Positions 34,924 through 43,678 of a stretch of 64,000 bases of DNA are shown piece by piece. Within the stretch, counting starts at the first letter, position 1. Every line of letters starts with the position of its first letter. Under the pieces are notes generated by a model. That model did not search any database, was not told where the DNA came from, and worked only from the letters and a program-made list of their open reading frames with translations. A program made the position numbers and the translations under genes. The stretch lies in contig NZ_CAHJXM010000003.1 in the NCBI RefSeq assembly GCF_903645295.1, positions 682,001 through 746,000 of the forward strand, given 5' to 3'. The stretch is from Bacillus sp. Marseille-Q1617 (GTDB lineage: Bacteria; Bacillota; Bacilli; Bacillales; Bacillaceae_B).

Positions 34924-35938
34924 AATATGGATCATCTATCTGCTGGCATTAAGTATTCTTATCCTGTCGCTATTGATCGGGATATCGATTGGAACTGTAA
35001 AGGTTCCCATCATTGATATCCTTAAGATCATCAGTGCCGAAATGTTTGGGGACGGCTCAGCGGAGACCGTCGACCCCATGCATTCAAACATTGTATTTTC
35101 CATTCGCTTACCACGAGTTTTATTAGCTTTACTAGTGGGGAGCTCCTTAGCGGTAGCGGGGGCTTCCTTTCAAGGGTTATTAAGAAATCCCCTTGCCGAT
35201 CCATATACCCTGGGAATGTCTTCAGGGGCATCGGTGGGTGCAGTTGTGACTTTATTCTTCAATATCAGCCTGCCGTTTCTGGGGTTGTTCACGCTGCCGG
35301 TCATCAGTATCCTGGGTTCATTGCTGACTGTATTTCTAGTATTGACGTTTGCAAGGAAGGTAGACCGCACGATGAAGGTAGAAACCATCATACTGACAGG
35401 AATTATTTTCAGCTCATTTCTCGGCTCTGTCATTTCCCTTATGATTGCACTTTCCGGAGAGGAGTTGAGGCAGATCATCGGCTGGCTGCTGGGCAGCGTA
35501 TCCATGAGGGGCTGGGATTATATTTTCATTGTCTTTCCTTTCTTTGTTGCCGGGACGCTGCTCCTGATGTTAAATGCCAAGGAATTGAACGGCATGAGCT
35601 TCGGGGAAGAGCAAGCCCGCCATATAGGCATCTCGGTTCAGAAGAGAAAATATATGATTCTGATTGCAGGAAGCACATTGACCGGAGCGGCAGTTGCCGT
35701 TTCCGGTACGATCGGTTTTGTAGGGCTCGTGATCCCTCACTTTATCAGAAGGATGATTGGATATGACCATCAGCATGTGCTCCCGCTCTCGGTCATTTCA
35801 GGCGGCGCGTTCCTGGTCATTGCAGACTTGATATCCCGCACCGTGATCAGTCCGTCTGAGTTACCAATCGGAGTGATCACCGCATTGATCGGTGCGCCGA
35901 TCTTTGCCTATATACTGCTTAAGAAACGAGGGGGATGA
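34886..35938 (+). CDS. btuC: Cobalamin ABC transporter permease
   Basis: 350 residues, FecCD/BtuC family with ten membrane helices. The likely start is the TTG at 34886, nine bases after AGGAG and inside the end of btuF. It gives a positively charged leader (RRYLQNR) before the first helix, and no ATG occurs in frame until well into the protein. Conserved segments are RLPRVLLALLVGSSLAVAGA, NPLADPYTLG and the coupling helix region GLVIPHFIRRMIG. It forms the channel through which corrinoids enter. The gene ends one base before the ATPase start, so all three are translated together. Confidence 0.92.
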   Translation: MPSLFIRRYLQNRIWIIYLLALSILILSLLIGISIGTVKVPIIDILKIISAEMFGDGSAETVDPMHSNIVFSIRLPRVLLALLVGSSLAVAGASFQGLLRNPLADPYTLGMSSGASVGAVVTLFFNISLPFLGLFTLPVISILGSLLTVFLVLTFARKVDRTMKVETIILTGIIFSSFLGSVISLMIALSGEELRQIIGWLLGSVSMRGWDYIFIVFPFFVAGTLLLMLNAKELNGMSFGEEQARHIGISVQKRKYMILIAGSTLTGAAVAVSGTIGFVGLVIPHFIRRMIGYDHQHVLPLSVISGGAFLVIADLISRTVISPSELPIGVITALIGAPIFAYILLKKRGG

Positions 35939-35939
35939 C

Positions 35940-37412
35940 ATGCTGAAAGTCCATCATTTATCTGTTGGCTATGAAGAAAAAGCTATAGTGGAAAATATTG
36001 ATTTTCAAGTTGAGACAGGTGAATTCTTTGGTATATTGGGTCCTAACGGCAGCGGGAAGACTACCCTCTTGAAGGCTCTTTCGGGCGTCCTTCCTCTAAC
36101 GGCCGGAACGATAATGCTGAATGAAAAGACCTTGGGCGAATACTCCTCAAAGGAGTTAGCGAAACTGATAGCCGTGCTGCCGCAAAACTCATCGCATTCC
36201 TTTTCTTACAGTGTGAAAGAAACAGTCATGCTTGGCCGCTATCCTCATCAGAAAGGGATATTTAAAACGATTTCCCCTTATGATAATGAAATCGTTCATG
36301 CAGCCATGGCTCAAACAGGAGTAGAGAGTCTGCATGAACGCAAGCTGGATGAGCTGTCAGGGGGAGAAAAGCAAAGGGTATTCCTTGCCCAGGCTCTTGC
36401 CCAGGAACCGAAGGTCATCCTGCTGGACGAACCGACCAATCACCTGGACCTCTCTTTTCAGAAAAGCTTGCTGGAACTGTTGAAGCAACAAACAAAAGAG
36501 CGTAACTTGACAGTCGTGTCCATCTTTCATGATTTAAATCTTGCCAGCCTCTATTGTGACCGTCTGCTTTTGATGCAGAACGGCCTGGCCAGAGTAGTCG
36601 ATCATCCGGAAGAAGTGTTGAAGGAAACACATATTCAAGAGGTATATGATACTGAAGTACATAAACAAGCCCATCCCGATGTAGCCAAACCGCAAATAGT
36701 TCTGCTCCCTGATGAGAAAGTGGATGATGGAATGGTGGAAGCGTGTGAGGAGTTTCTGACTGTTTCCCCTGAAATGATCACTTATCAGTCCCCCATCCAT
36801 ATGAAATGCATGTCCTCAGGGGTGATCGGTTCAGGGTTTGGCTGGTACAAAAACGTGGTGAACCGATATGTCCCCCCTCATTATGATTGCACCGATTACC
36901 AGGGGGATTTGATGAATTTTCTTGGAGAAAAGGAATTTGATCCCTCTTTCACTGTTGGAATGATGACGGCAGTGAACTTGGAGGATGTGGAATATGGCTT
37001 GTTCACCGTGGATGAGCATTCGATTTTTGTTGTCGTCACAGCAGGTATAGGAAATGCTGTGGATGTGACTGGTACTTACCTGTTTCCTCAGGAGACGAGG
37101 CCTGGCACGATCAATACTTGGGTTTTTGTCAATGGAAAGCTTTCTGATGAAGCTTTCATTGAAGCCCTTGTAACATCCACTGAAGCAAAAGTCAGGGCGA
37201 TGCAGGAACAAGAGGTGTATGATCACAGAACCGGCACCCTCGCTACCGGCACCCCTACTGACAGTATCCTGATCGCTTCGACCCATCAGGGAACGGCTTA
37301 TCCCTTCGCAGGGAGCATCACCCCCCTGGGCAGGCTGATTGGTAAAGGTGTGTATGAAACAACGAAGAAAGCCATTGAATCTTATCGTAAAAGAATGAGT
37401 AGCACATCTTAA
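35940..37412 (+). CDS. Cobalamin ABC ATPase fused to adenosylcobinamide amidohydrolase (BtuD-CbiZ)
   Basis: 490 residues from the ATG at 35940 behind GAGGGGGATGAC. Residues 1-250 are an ABC ATPase: Walker A GPNGSGKTT near 34, signature LSGGEKQR near 140 and Walker [13 protein letters not shown]. Residues from about 265 form a CbiZ domain with TVGMMTAVNLE, VVVTAGIGNAVDVTGTY and TPTDSILIASTHQGTAYPFAG. CbiZ cleaves the aminopropanol side chain of cobinamide-type corrinoids so that they can be rebuilt into cobalamin. The fusion couples import with salvage, a layout known from Bacilli. The last gene of the riboswitch-controlled operon. Confidence 0.92.
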   Translation: MLKVHHLSVGYEEKAIVENIDFQVETGEFFGILGPNGSGKTTLLKALSGVLPLTAGTIMLNEKTLGEYSSKELAKLIAVLPQNSSHSFSYSVKETVMLGRYPHQKGIFKTISPYDNEIVHAAMAQTGVESLHERKLDELSGGEKQRVFLAQALAQEPKVILLDEPTNHLDLSFQKSLLELLKQQTKERNLTVVSIFHDLNLASLYCDRLLLMQNGLARVVDHPEEVLKETHIQEVYDTEVHKQAHPDVAKPQIVLLPDEKVDDGMVEACEEFLTVSPEMITYQSPIHMKCMSSGVIGSGFGWYKNVVNRYVPPHYDCTDYQGDLMNFLGEKEFDPSFTVGMMTAVNLEDVEYGLFTVDEHSIFVVVTAGIGNAVDVTGTYLFPQETRPGTINTWVFVNGKLSDEAFIEALVTSTEAKVRAMQEQEVYDHRTGTLATGTPTDSILIASTHQGTAYPFAGSITPLGRLIGKGVYETTKKAIESYRKRMSSTS

Positions 37413-37432
37413 GAACATTGCAAAGCTATTAA

Positions 37433-37472
37433 AAGCTGAGTCGTTAATCATACAGACTCAGCTTCTTTGTTT
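37433..37472 (+). terminator. Rho-independent terminator after the btu operon
   Basis: AAGCTGAGTC (37433-37442) pairs with GACTCAGCTT (37455-37464), then CTTTGTTTTG. The rest of 37473-37687 shows only promoter-like AT-rich sequence. Confidence 0.8.
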
Positions 37473-37687
37473 TGGAGAGGAATGTTTAATCCCGCGGTAT
37501 ATAGGGGTAATAACTTCAGGTACCTAAAAAATGCTCACGAAGTCGTACTAGTTATGGTACTATAAATTATAACATGCTGGAAATTCATGCATGTCCCTCC
37601 ATAACCTGAGTATTGAGTCAGGAGGAATTGTAGAGTAGAATTTTTCAATAGCTTGCTGCCATTTCATTTTGCAAAGAAGGTGGAAAA

Positions 37688-38641
37688 ATGGATTCAAGAC
37701 TCGATCGCAAGAAACGAAAGAAAAAAAGAGGCAGAAAAATTATCTTAGTGCTATTATTAATCATTTTATCGTTACTAGGCTATTCAGCCTTTCAATTTTA
37801 TAACGGATATCAGATGGCTGATGGCGAACAGAATATGAAAGAATATAAATTCAACGGGGTTAAAGACGAGAACGGGAAGATAAATGTATTATTATTGGGC
37901 GTAGACAGCAGGGGGGAAGAAAAATCCCGGACAGATACCATGATGCTCGCGCAAGTAGACCCAAAGACGAATGAAACTAAGCTGGTTTCTTTTATGCGGG
38001 ACATTTATGTAGAAATCCCTGGATACCAGAATTATAAGTTGAATACCGCTTTTTACTTAGGCGGTCCAGAGTTGTTAAGAAAAACGATCAAACATAACTT
38101 TGATATCGATATTCAATACTATATGATGGTAGATTTTAAAGGATTTGAACAATCCGTTGATATCCTTGCTCCTGAAGGTATAGAGATGGACGTCGAAAAA
38201 GCGATGTCTGAAAATATCGGAGTCTCTCTCCAACCGGGAGTACAGAAATTAAATGGGAAGGAATTATTAGGCTATGCCAGATTCCGTCAAGATGCAGAAG
38301 GTGATTTCGGACGGGTTGAGAGACAGCAAAAAGTCATCACGGCTCTGAAAGGTGAAGTCCTTACCATCGACGGTGTCACCAAGCTGCCTAAACTAGCGGG
38401 TTCCATACAGCCTTATATACAGACGAACATGTCCATGCTTGATCAGATTTCGCTTGTTAAAGATGTTCTCTTAAGTAATAGCGATGAAATTGACAAGCTG
38501 ACAATCCCTGTCGAAGGCTCATACGGATTCGGAAATTATGAGGGAGTCGGTTCCGTCATCGAATTGGACTTTGAAGAAAACATCCAGGCGTTAAAAGATT
38601 TCCTAAACGGAAAAAGCTCGGATGAAGTGACAGAACAATAA
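37688..38641 (+). CDS. LytR-CpsA-Psr (LCP) family cell wall ligase
   Basis: 317 residues. A basic cytoplasmic start (SRLDRKKRKKKRGRK) precedes one membrane helix (residues 16-38), then the extracellular LCP domain: VLLLGVDSRGEEKSRTDTMM near 69-88, SFMRDIYVEIPG near 102-113 and LLGYARFRQDAEGDFGRVER near 197-216, with the Arg and Asp residues that bind the polyprenyl pyrophosphate. LCP enzymes attach wall teichoic acid or other polymers to peptidoglycan (TagT/U/V in B. subtilis). The ATG follows GAAGGTGG. Which paralogue it matches cannot be told. Confidence 0.9.
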   Translation: MDSRLDRKKRKKKRGRKIILVLLLIILSLLGYSAFQFYNGYQMADGEQNMKEYKFNGVKDENGKINVLLLGVDSRGEEKSRTDTMMLAQVDPKTNETKLVSFMRDIYVEIPGYQNYKLNTAFYLGGPELLRKTIKHNFDIDIQYYMMVDFKGFEQSVDILAPEGIEMDVEKAMSENIGVSLQPGVQKLNGKELLGYARFRQDAEGDFGRVERQQKVITALKGEVLTIDGVTKLPKLAGSIQPYIQTNMSMLDQISLVKDVLLSNSDEIDKLTIPVEGSYGFGNYEGVGSVIELDFEENIQALKDFLNGKSSDEVTEQ

Positions 38642-38658
38642 TATAATGGTTTGTGAGT

Positions 38659-38694
38659 GCACATCGGACGTTTTCGTCCGATGTGCATTTTTTT
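38659..38694 (+). terminator. Rho-independent terminator
   Basis: GCACATCGGACG (38659-38670) pairs perfectly with CGTCCGATGTGC (38675-38686) around TTTT, followed by A and T7. Confidence 0.96.
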
Positions 38695-38752
38695 GTGGGA
38701 TTAATTAAAGGTTAGAAATCTCCTTTTTTTACCAAGTGGTGGAATGATCGGC

Positions 38753-38853
38753 GGAAATCGAAAGATTAATGGTCGAAAATGAAAGATTTCTACCCAAATT
38801 CAAAGTTAATCGGCCTAAAATCAAAGTTTATTACTCAAAACTAAAAGATTACT
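38753..38853. repeat. Five degenerate ~21-bp repeats
   Basis: AAAG-containing units resembling NAAATNNAAAGNTTAAT recur with AAAG at 38761, 38782, 38802, 38823 and 38844, so the period is 20-21 bp (two helical turns). The copies are diverged. They lie in the 500-bp gap between the LCP gene and proC, which has no credible gene. Sequence-directed bending is possible. Confidence 0.5.
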
Positions 38854-39195
38854 GCGCCATACGGCGATAATCCTTCCACTCAATGTCTGAAAAGGGCGCC
38901 TATTCTTCAAAAGTAAATCCAATAATTCTGATTATACGGGATTATCAGTGATTTGAAGCTCTCAGAAGGCATTTGAATCACTGAAAAGGGAATGATAACG
39001 CTTCCACTTTCTTTTTCGGCGTATTCCTTACTACTTCCGGATATCGCCTTGATATCATTTACCAGCGTGTTACGATTATAAATGTTGTGAACAAAGCACA
39101 GGACAAAACAAACATTTAAAACTAAACATGACATTAAAAATACAAACAATACTGAAAAACAACCTTATTATATGAATGAAACGGAGTGGATATTT

Positions 39196-40041
39196 TTGTT
39201 GAAAAATAAAACGATCGCTTTTCTTGGTGCAGGTAATATGGCTGAAGCAATGATTTCCGGAACGGTTCAAAGCGGAAAAATCCCAAAGAATCAAATCATT
39301 GTTTCTAATCGAAGTAACAAAGAAAAGCTTCAGGAAATCAATGCAAAATATGGAGTACGCACACTATTAAAAGATGATCTTCCTTTCGAGGAAATCGACA
39401 TACTGATACTTGCAATGAAGCCAAAAGATATTGATAAAGCGTTAGATTCGATTAATCATCTTGTGAAGAGAGATACTGTCATCATGTCAGTACTAGCAGG
39501 AATTACCACTTCGCATATGGAAGAGCAGCTTCCTGGAGGTCAATCAGTCATCCGCGTGATGCCAAATACGTCCAGTATGCTTAAAGAGTCTGCAACAGCA
39601 ATTAGTGCGGGCAGGTTTACATCTGAAGAAGATATGAAGAATGCCAAAGAATTGCTTTCAAGCATCGGTGAAGTATATGTAATCGATGAAAGTGAAATGG
39701 ATATTTTCACTGGGATTGCAGGAAGCGGACCGGCTTACTTCTATTATTTAATGGAACACATCGAAAAGACTGGTGCAGAAGCGGGATTAGATCCGAAGCT
39801 GGCACGCAAGATCGGTGCACAGACAATCTTCGGTGCAGCTAAAATGATGCTCGAACGTGAAGAAACACCAACACAACTAAGAGAAAATGTAACATCCCCT
39901 AATGGCACGACAGCTGCCGGACTTGACGCTTTAGCTGAGTTTGGCGGAGGGAAGGCTATCTCAGAAGCTGTAAAAGGAGCAGAAAAAAGATCCAAAGAAA
40001 TAAGCTCTGAATTACAGTCCCGACAATTAGTAACGAACTAA
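39196..40041 (+). CDS. proC: Pyrroline-5-carboxylate reductase
   Basis: 281 residues from the TTG at 39196, nine bases after GGAG, giving MLKNKTIAFLGAGNMAEAMI; an ATG at 39172 is in frame but less well placed. The Rossmann motif GAGNMAEA is at the start. VIRVMPNTSSMLKESATAIS and the C-terminal GIAGSGPAYFYYLMEHI with SPNGTTAAGLDALAEFGG are family signatures. It makes proline from pyrroline-5-carboxylate with NAD(P)H, the last step of synthesis. It leads a proC-proB-proA cluster. In B. subtilis the paralogues are ProI, ProH and ProG; which one this is cannot be fixed. Confidence 0.93.
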   Translation: MLKNKTIAFLGAGNMAEAMISGTVQSGKIPKNQIIVSNRSNKEKLQEINAKYGVRTLLKDDLPFEEIDILILAMKPKDIDKALDSINHLVKRDTVIMSVLAGITTSHMEEQLPGGQSVIRVMPNTSSMLKESATAISAGRFTSEEDMKNAKELLSSIGEVYVIDESEMDIFTGIAGSGPAYFYYLMEHIEKTGAEAGLDPKLARKIGAQTIFGAAKMMLEREETPTQLRENVTSPNGTTAAGLDALAEFGGGKAISEAVKGAEKRSKEISSELQSRQLVTN

Positions 40042-40105
40042 TGAACCCGAAAAATAAAACCTCTATATAAACAATTACCTTATAAAGAAGAAAGTTAAAC
40101 ACAAG

Positions 40106-40157
40106 AAATACAAGTCCGTCCTTCATCACAAACATGGGACGAGGGACGGACCTTTTT
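40106..40157 (+). terminator. Hairpin between proC and proB
   Basis: GTCCGTCC (40114-40121) pairs with GGACGGAC (40144-40151), partly extended inwards, followed by CTTTTT. It is a terminator or attenuator 16 bases ahead of proB. I see no T-box motif (no GGTACCGCG-like box or stem I). Confidence 0.75.
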
Positions 40158-40172
40158 ACTAGGAGTGATTGG

Positions 40173-41288
40173 ATGTCCCAAGATAATAAGCAGAAACGTA
40201 TAGTAATCAAGATTGGAAGCAGTTCTTTGACGAGCTTGCATGGAGAGATGAGCCGTAGAAAGTTGGAACGTTTAGTGGATGAAGTTGTACGCCTGAAAGA
40301 TGACGGTCATGAAGTATTACTTGTATCTTCAGGAGCTGTCGCTGCAGGGTACCGTAAACTGGGCTGCTTAACACGTCCCAGCTCTCTGCCTGAGAAGCAA
40401 GCCGCAGCTGCAATTGGTCAAGGATTATTAATTGAAGCATACTCTGATCTGTTTATATCACATGGTTACGTCGCTTCCCAAATTCTGATTACTCGTAGTG
40501 ACTTTTCGGATGAAGACCGTTACAACAATGCTCGCAACACGATTAATGTACTGCTTGAACGAGGTATCATCCCGATCGTAAATGAGAACGATACGGTAAC
40601 AGTCGATCGATTGAAATTTGGGGATAACGATACCCTATCAGCCAAAGTAGCGGCTTTAGTGGACGCAGACCAATTGATCATTCTATCAGATATTGATGGG
40701 CTGTATGATTCTGATCCACGTAAGAACCCTGAAGCAGAATTGTTGGATAGCGTTACGGAAATCAATGATGATATTGAAGATATGGCAGGAGAACCGGGCA
40801 GTTCTGTAGGAACCGGCGGCATGCGCTCTAAAATTGATGCATTTAAAATTACGATGGCATCCGGCATTCCTGCATTCCTTGGTAAATCCGGTAACACAAA
40901 TATCATTTATGATGCTGTGCAGCATACGGCGAAAGGGACGTACTTTGAATCAGCAGAAGATGCAGTGAACTTGGATTCCAAGAAACAGTGGATCGCATTC
41001 AACTCCGGACCTGAAGGTGAAATCACCATAGATAAAGAGGCAAAAGAACGTATTCTTGAACAGAAAGAAAGCCTGACGATCAATGATATTTATACTGTAA
41101 AAGGCCGCTTCGACAAAGGTGCTGTCGTTAGAATCCTGGACAGCGGCAATGAAGAAATCGGACTCGGAATGGTCAACTTCCGTTCAGGCCAACTCAAAAA
41201 TCCATCCGAAATCAAAGACGACCAAATCGCAGTAGAAATCGACCACCTCGTCTGCCACATCGAAGTGCCGATACCAGTTGGTGTTTAA
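40173..41288 (+). CDS. proB: Glutamate 5-kinase
   Basis: 371 residues from the ATG at 40173 behind AGGAGTGATTGG; the upstream frame lies in the hairpin. The amino-acid kinase domain (about 1-260) has VIKIGSSSLT at the start and NENDTVTVDRLKFGDNDTLS near residues 134-153. A PUA domain occupies about 280-365. It phosphorylates glutamate to start proline synthesis and is usually inhibited by proline. Together with ProA and the reductase it forms a full pathway from glutamate. Confidence 0.95.
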   Translation: MSQDNKQKRIVIKIGSSSLTSLHGEMSRRKLERLVDEVVRLKDDGHEVLLVSSGAVAAGYRKLGCLTRPSSLPEKQAAAAIGQGLLIEAYSDLFISHGYVASQILITRSDFSDEDRYNNARNTINVLLERGIIPIVNENDTVTVDRLKFGDNDTLSAKVAALVDADQLIILSDIDGLYDSDPRKNPEAELLDSVTEINDDIEDMAGEPGSSVGTGGMRSKIDAFKITMASGIPAFLGKSGNTNIIYDAVQHTAKGTYFESAEDAVNLDSKKQWIAFNSGPEGEITIDKEAKERILEQKESLTINDIYTVKGRFDKGAVVRILDSGNEEIGLGMVNFRSGQLKNPSEIKDDQIAVEIDHLVCHIEVPIPVGV

Positions 41289-41386
41289 GATAGGAATTAT
41301 TGACGAACTTTTTGAATGGTTATTTATGTAAATACAACGTGAAGCTTAAATAGGCTTAATCTAGTTATTTGATTTAGCTAGTTCCA

Positions 41387-41517
41387 GCTGTTGATTGGAG
41401 AGAAAGACGAAGACTCCTGCGGGAATAGTAGCTTATGTGAGACCCCGCAGGAGCGTAGCGACGAGGAGGCTCACGGGCTACCCGCGGAAAGCGAAGTCTT
41501 GCACGGAAATCAACAGC
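41387..41517. repeat. Intact Bacillus-type intergenic repeat between proB and proA
   Basis: 131 bp bounded by GCTGTTGATT (41387-41396) and its complement AATCAACAGC (41508-41517). Inside, CTCCTGCGGG pairs with CCCGCAGGAG, and a second arm runs ...CCCGCGGAAAGCGAAGTC. The same element is split in two at 3981-4062 and 5887-5943. It fills most of the 301-bp gap within the proline operon. Confidence 0.85.
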
Positions 41518-41589
41518 GGTATTTAAAAGTGGCTCACGGATATTAGGACACTAATGAAAATATACCTTATACCAAACAGGAGGCATTTG

Positions 41590-42852
41590 ATGACTTTAAC
41601 AATTGAAAAAACCGATGTAAAAAAACAAGCCATGAAGGCAAAAAAAGCGTCTAAAGCATTAAGCTTATTAACAACTCAACAAAAAAACAAAGCATTGCAT
41701 AAAATTGCTGACCACCTGGACGCAAACTATCAAACCATCTTGGATGAAAACGAAAAAGATCTTCAAAAAGGAAGAGAAAAAGGATTTGAAGAAGCATTCA
41801 TGGATCGTCTCTCACTATCAAAAGAACGTGTGGAAGACTTTGCAAATGGACTGAGACAAGTGGCTGACTTAGAAGATCCAACAGGAAAGATTGTTTCAGA
41901 CTGGACACTGGAAAATAAACTTCAAGTACAAAAAGTGACAGTTCCTCTTGGTGTTATCGGCATGATATATGAGGCGCGTCCAAATGTAACTGTGGATGCT
42001 ACAGGTTTAGCATTAAAATCAGGAAATGCCATTGTTCTAAAAGGCGGTTCTAATGCGATTACTTCAAATAAAGCGATTGTGGATGTCATGCATGACGCTT
42101 TGGAACAGACAGATATTCCAAAAGAAGCGGTTCAATTCATTAATACAACCGATCGTGAAGCTACAAACGAACTGTTTACAATGAAAGAATATATCGATGT
42201 TCTGATACCACGCGGCGGTGGAGCCCTTATTAATGCAGTGGTAAACAATGCAACGGTACCTGTTCTGGAGACAGGCGTAGGTAATTGCCATATCTATATC
42301 GATAAAGATGCGGATGTTGAAAAAGCATTGAATATCCTCATTAATGCCAAAACGGATCGACCTGCTGTATGTAATGCAGCTGAGACTGTCATCATTCATG
42401 AAGACTGGTTTAAGGAGCATAAAGAGGCATTTACATCTAAGTTAGCTCAATCTAATGTTTCGATTCATGGTGATGAAAAAGTGATAGAAGCCATTAAAGA
42501 TGCAAAGCTTGCTGGTGAAGAAGACTGGGCGAATGAATATCTAAGCCTGGATATCGCAGTGAAAGTGGTAGAATCACTTGATGGGGCAGTGGATCATATT
42601 GAACAATATGGTACAAAACATTCAGAAGCGATTGTAACTGAAAATAAAGAAACAGCGAAGAAGTTCATGATGCTGGTCGATGCAGCAGCTCTTTATCATA
42701 ATGCATCAACACGCTTTACTGACGGCGGAGCATTAGGATTCGGCGCTGAAATCGGAATTTCAACTCAGAAATTACATGCAAGAGGCCCAATGGGACTTCC
42801 TGCATTAACGACAGTGAAATACATGATGCATGGTACTGGCCAAATCCGCTAA
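41590..42852 (+). CDS. proA: Gamma-glutamyl phosphate reductase
   Basis: 420 residues from the ATG at 41590 behind AGGAGGCATTTG. Aldehyde-dehydrogenase fold: VIGMIYEARPNVTVDATGLA near residues 118-137, LIPRGGGALINAV and the catalytic Cys in TDRPAVCNAAET near residue 260. It reduces gamma-glutamyl phosphate to glutamate semialdehyde with NADPH. Normally it directly follows proB; here a 131-bp repeat sits between them. A strong terminator follows, ending the cluster. Confidence 0.96.
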   Translation: MTLTIEKTDVKKQAMKAKKASKALSLLTTQQKNKALHKIADHLDANYQTILDENEKDLQKGREKGFEEAFMDRLSLSKERVEDFANGLRQVADLEDPTGKIVSDWTLENKLQVQKVTVPLGVIGMIYEARPNVTVDATGLALKSGNAIVLKGGSNAITSNKAIVDVMHDALEQTDIPKEAVQFINTTDREATNELFTMKEYIDVLIPRGGGALINAVVNNATVPVLETGVGNCHIYIDKDADVEKALNILINAKTDRPAVCNAAETVIIHEDWFKEHKEAFTSKLAQSNVSIHGDEKVIEAIKDAKLAGEEDWANEYLSLDIAVKVVESLDGAVDHIEQYGTKHSEAIVTENKETAKKFMMLVDAAALYHNASTRFTDGGALGFGAEIGISTQKLHARGPMGLPALTTVKYMMHGTGQIR

Positions 42853-42861
42853 GTTGATATG

Positions 42862-42905
42862 AAAAAAGGACTTCCAAGGGCAACAGCCTTTGGAAGTCCT
42901 TTTTG
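42862..42905. terminator. Bidirectional terminator between proA and exonuclease gene
   Basis: AAAAAAGGACTTCCAA (42862-42877) pairs with TTGGAAGTCCTTTTT (42890-42904). The stem is symmetric, so it works for both convergent genes. Confidence 0.93.
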
Positions 42906-42934
42906 TGTTTCAGATAAATGTGATACATCAACCT

Positions 42935-43678
42935 TCACTTATCTTTGATTAATTCATGCAGTGCTCGAATCGTATGGACCTCGTGTTTATAACAAAGCTT
43001 CAGCAGATGTTCGAATATTTCAGCCGTCATGATGGCATCATTCAATGCATGATGCCTTGTTTTCTTATTGATACCGAATTTTTTTACCATTGCATCCAAG
43101 TAACAGTCATCTCGTTCCAATAATGCATTGGCGAGAGCAAAAGAATCGATGTACTCGGGCTGGAACGAGGGAAGCTCCCACTTATGCAATCTCTTCTGAA
43201 GAAAATTGATATCAAAGCTTGCAGGGTGGGCGACTAAAATGGTTCCTTTACTGAATTCAAAAAAATGTTTTAGTCCTACAGGGAGCGTGACCCCATTCTT
43301 AAAATCTTTTCTCTTTAACCCAGTGAATTTTTTTGTCTTTCTTGAGACTGTTTGAAGAGGATCGATGACTTTGTAAAATGTCTCATCTTCCTTCATTTCC
43401 CCTTCAGAAACTTTCACTGCCCCGATTGAAATGATTTCATCACCCACTTCAGGGAAGAAACCTGTGGTCTCCAAATCAAAAATGGTAAACGTACAATTAA
43501 ACAAGTGCTTCTGTTGAAGAGTTGGTTTTTCTGCTTCAAATTCTTTTAATGCAGCGGCTACTTTATAGTAAGATGGCCGTGCCTTTTCAATATTCACCTG
43601 GGCCCTGAAGAAAAACTGCTGCCATAAATAATATTTCAGGATGCGGTATCCTGCATTTATTCCTATGTCATTCATCAA
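42935..43678 (-). CDS. DEDDh 3'-5' exonuclease (DNA polymerase III epsilon-like)
   Basis: 247 residues. A helical N-terminal region of about 65 residues precedes the exonuclease domain: FDLETTGFFPEVGDEIISIG (Asp-Glu pair) near residue 70, the middle Asp in ILVAHPASFDINFLQKRL and the His-Asp pair in RHHALNDAIMTAEIF. All four DEDDh residues are present, so it should be active on single-stranded 3' ends. It overlaps the upstream gene by four bases (43675-43678), so translation is coupled. This pairing with a cNMP/CBS/nucleotidyltransferase protein recurs in many bacteria, but the function is unknown. Confidence 0.87.
   Translation of the reverse strand: MMNDIGINAGYRILKYYLWQQFFFRAQVNIEKARPSYYKVAAALKEFEAEKPTLQQKHLFNCTFTIFDLETTGFFPEVGDEIISIGAVKVSEGEMKEDETFYKVIDPLQTVSRKTKKFTGLKRKDFKNGVTLPVGLKHFFEFSKGTILVAHPASFDINFLQKRLHKWELPSFQPEYIDSFALANALLERDDCYLDAMVKKFGINKKTRHHALNDAIMTAEIFEHLLKLCYKHEVHTIRALHELIKDK

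Noticed and set aside
38907..39149. 80-residue minus-strand frame before proC
   Set aside because: Weak TTG start, poor ribosome site and AT-driven composition; it lies in the promoter region of proC.
40106..40157. T-box riboswitch before proB
   Set aside because: No stem I, no conserved T-box sequence in the side bulge and too little space; it is a simple hairpin with T-run.
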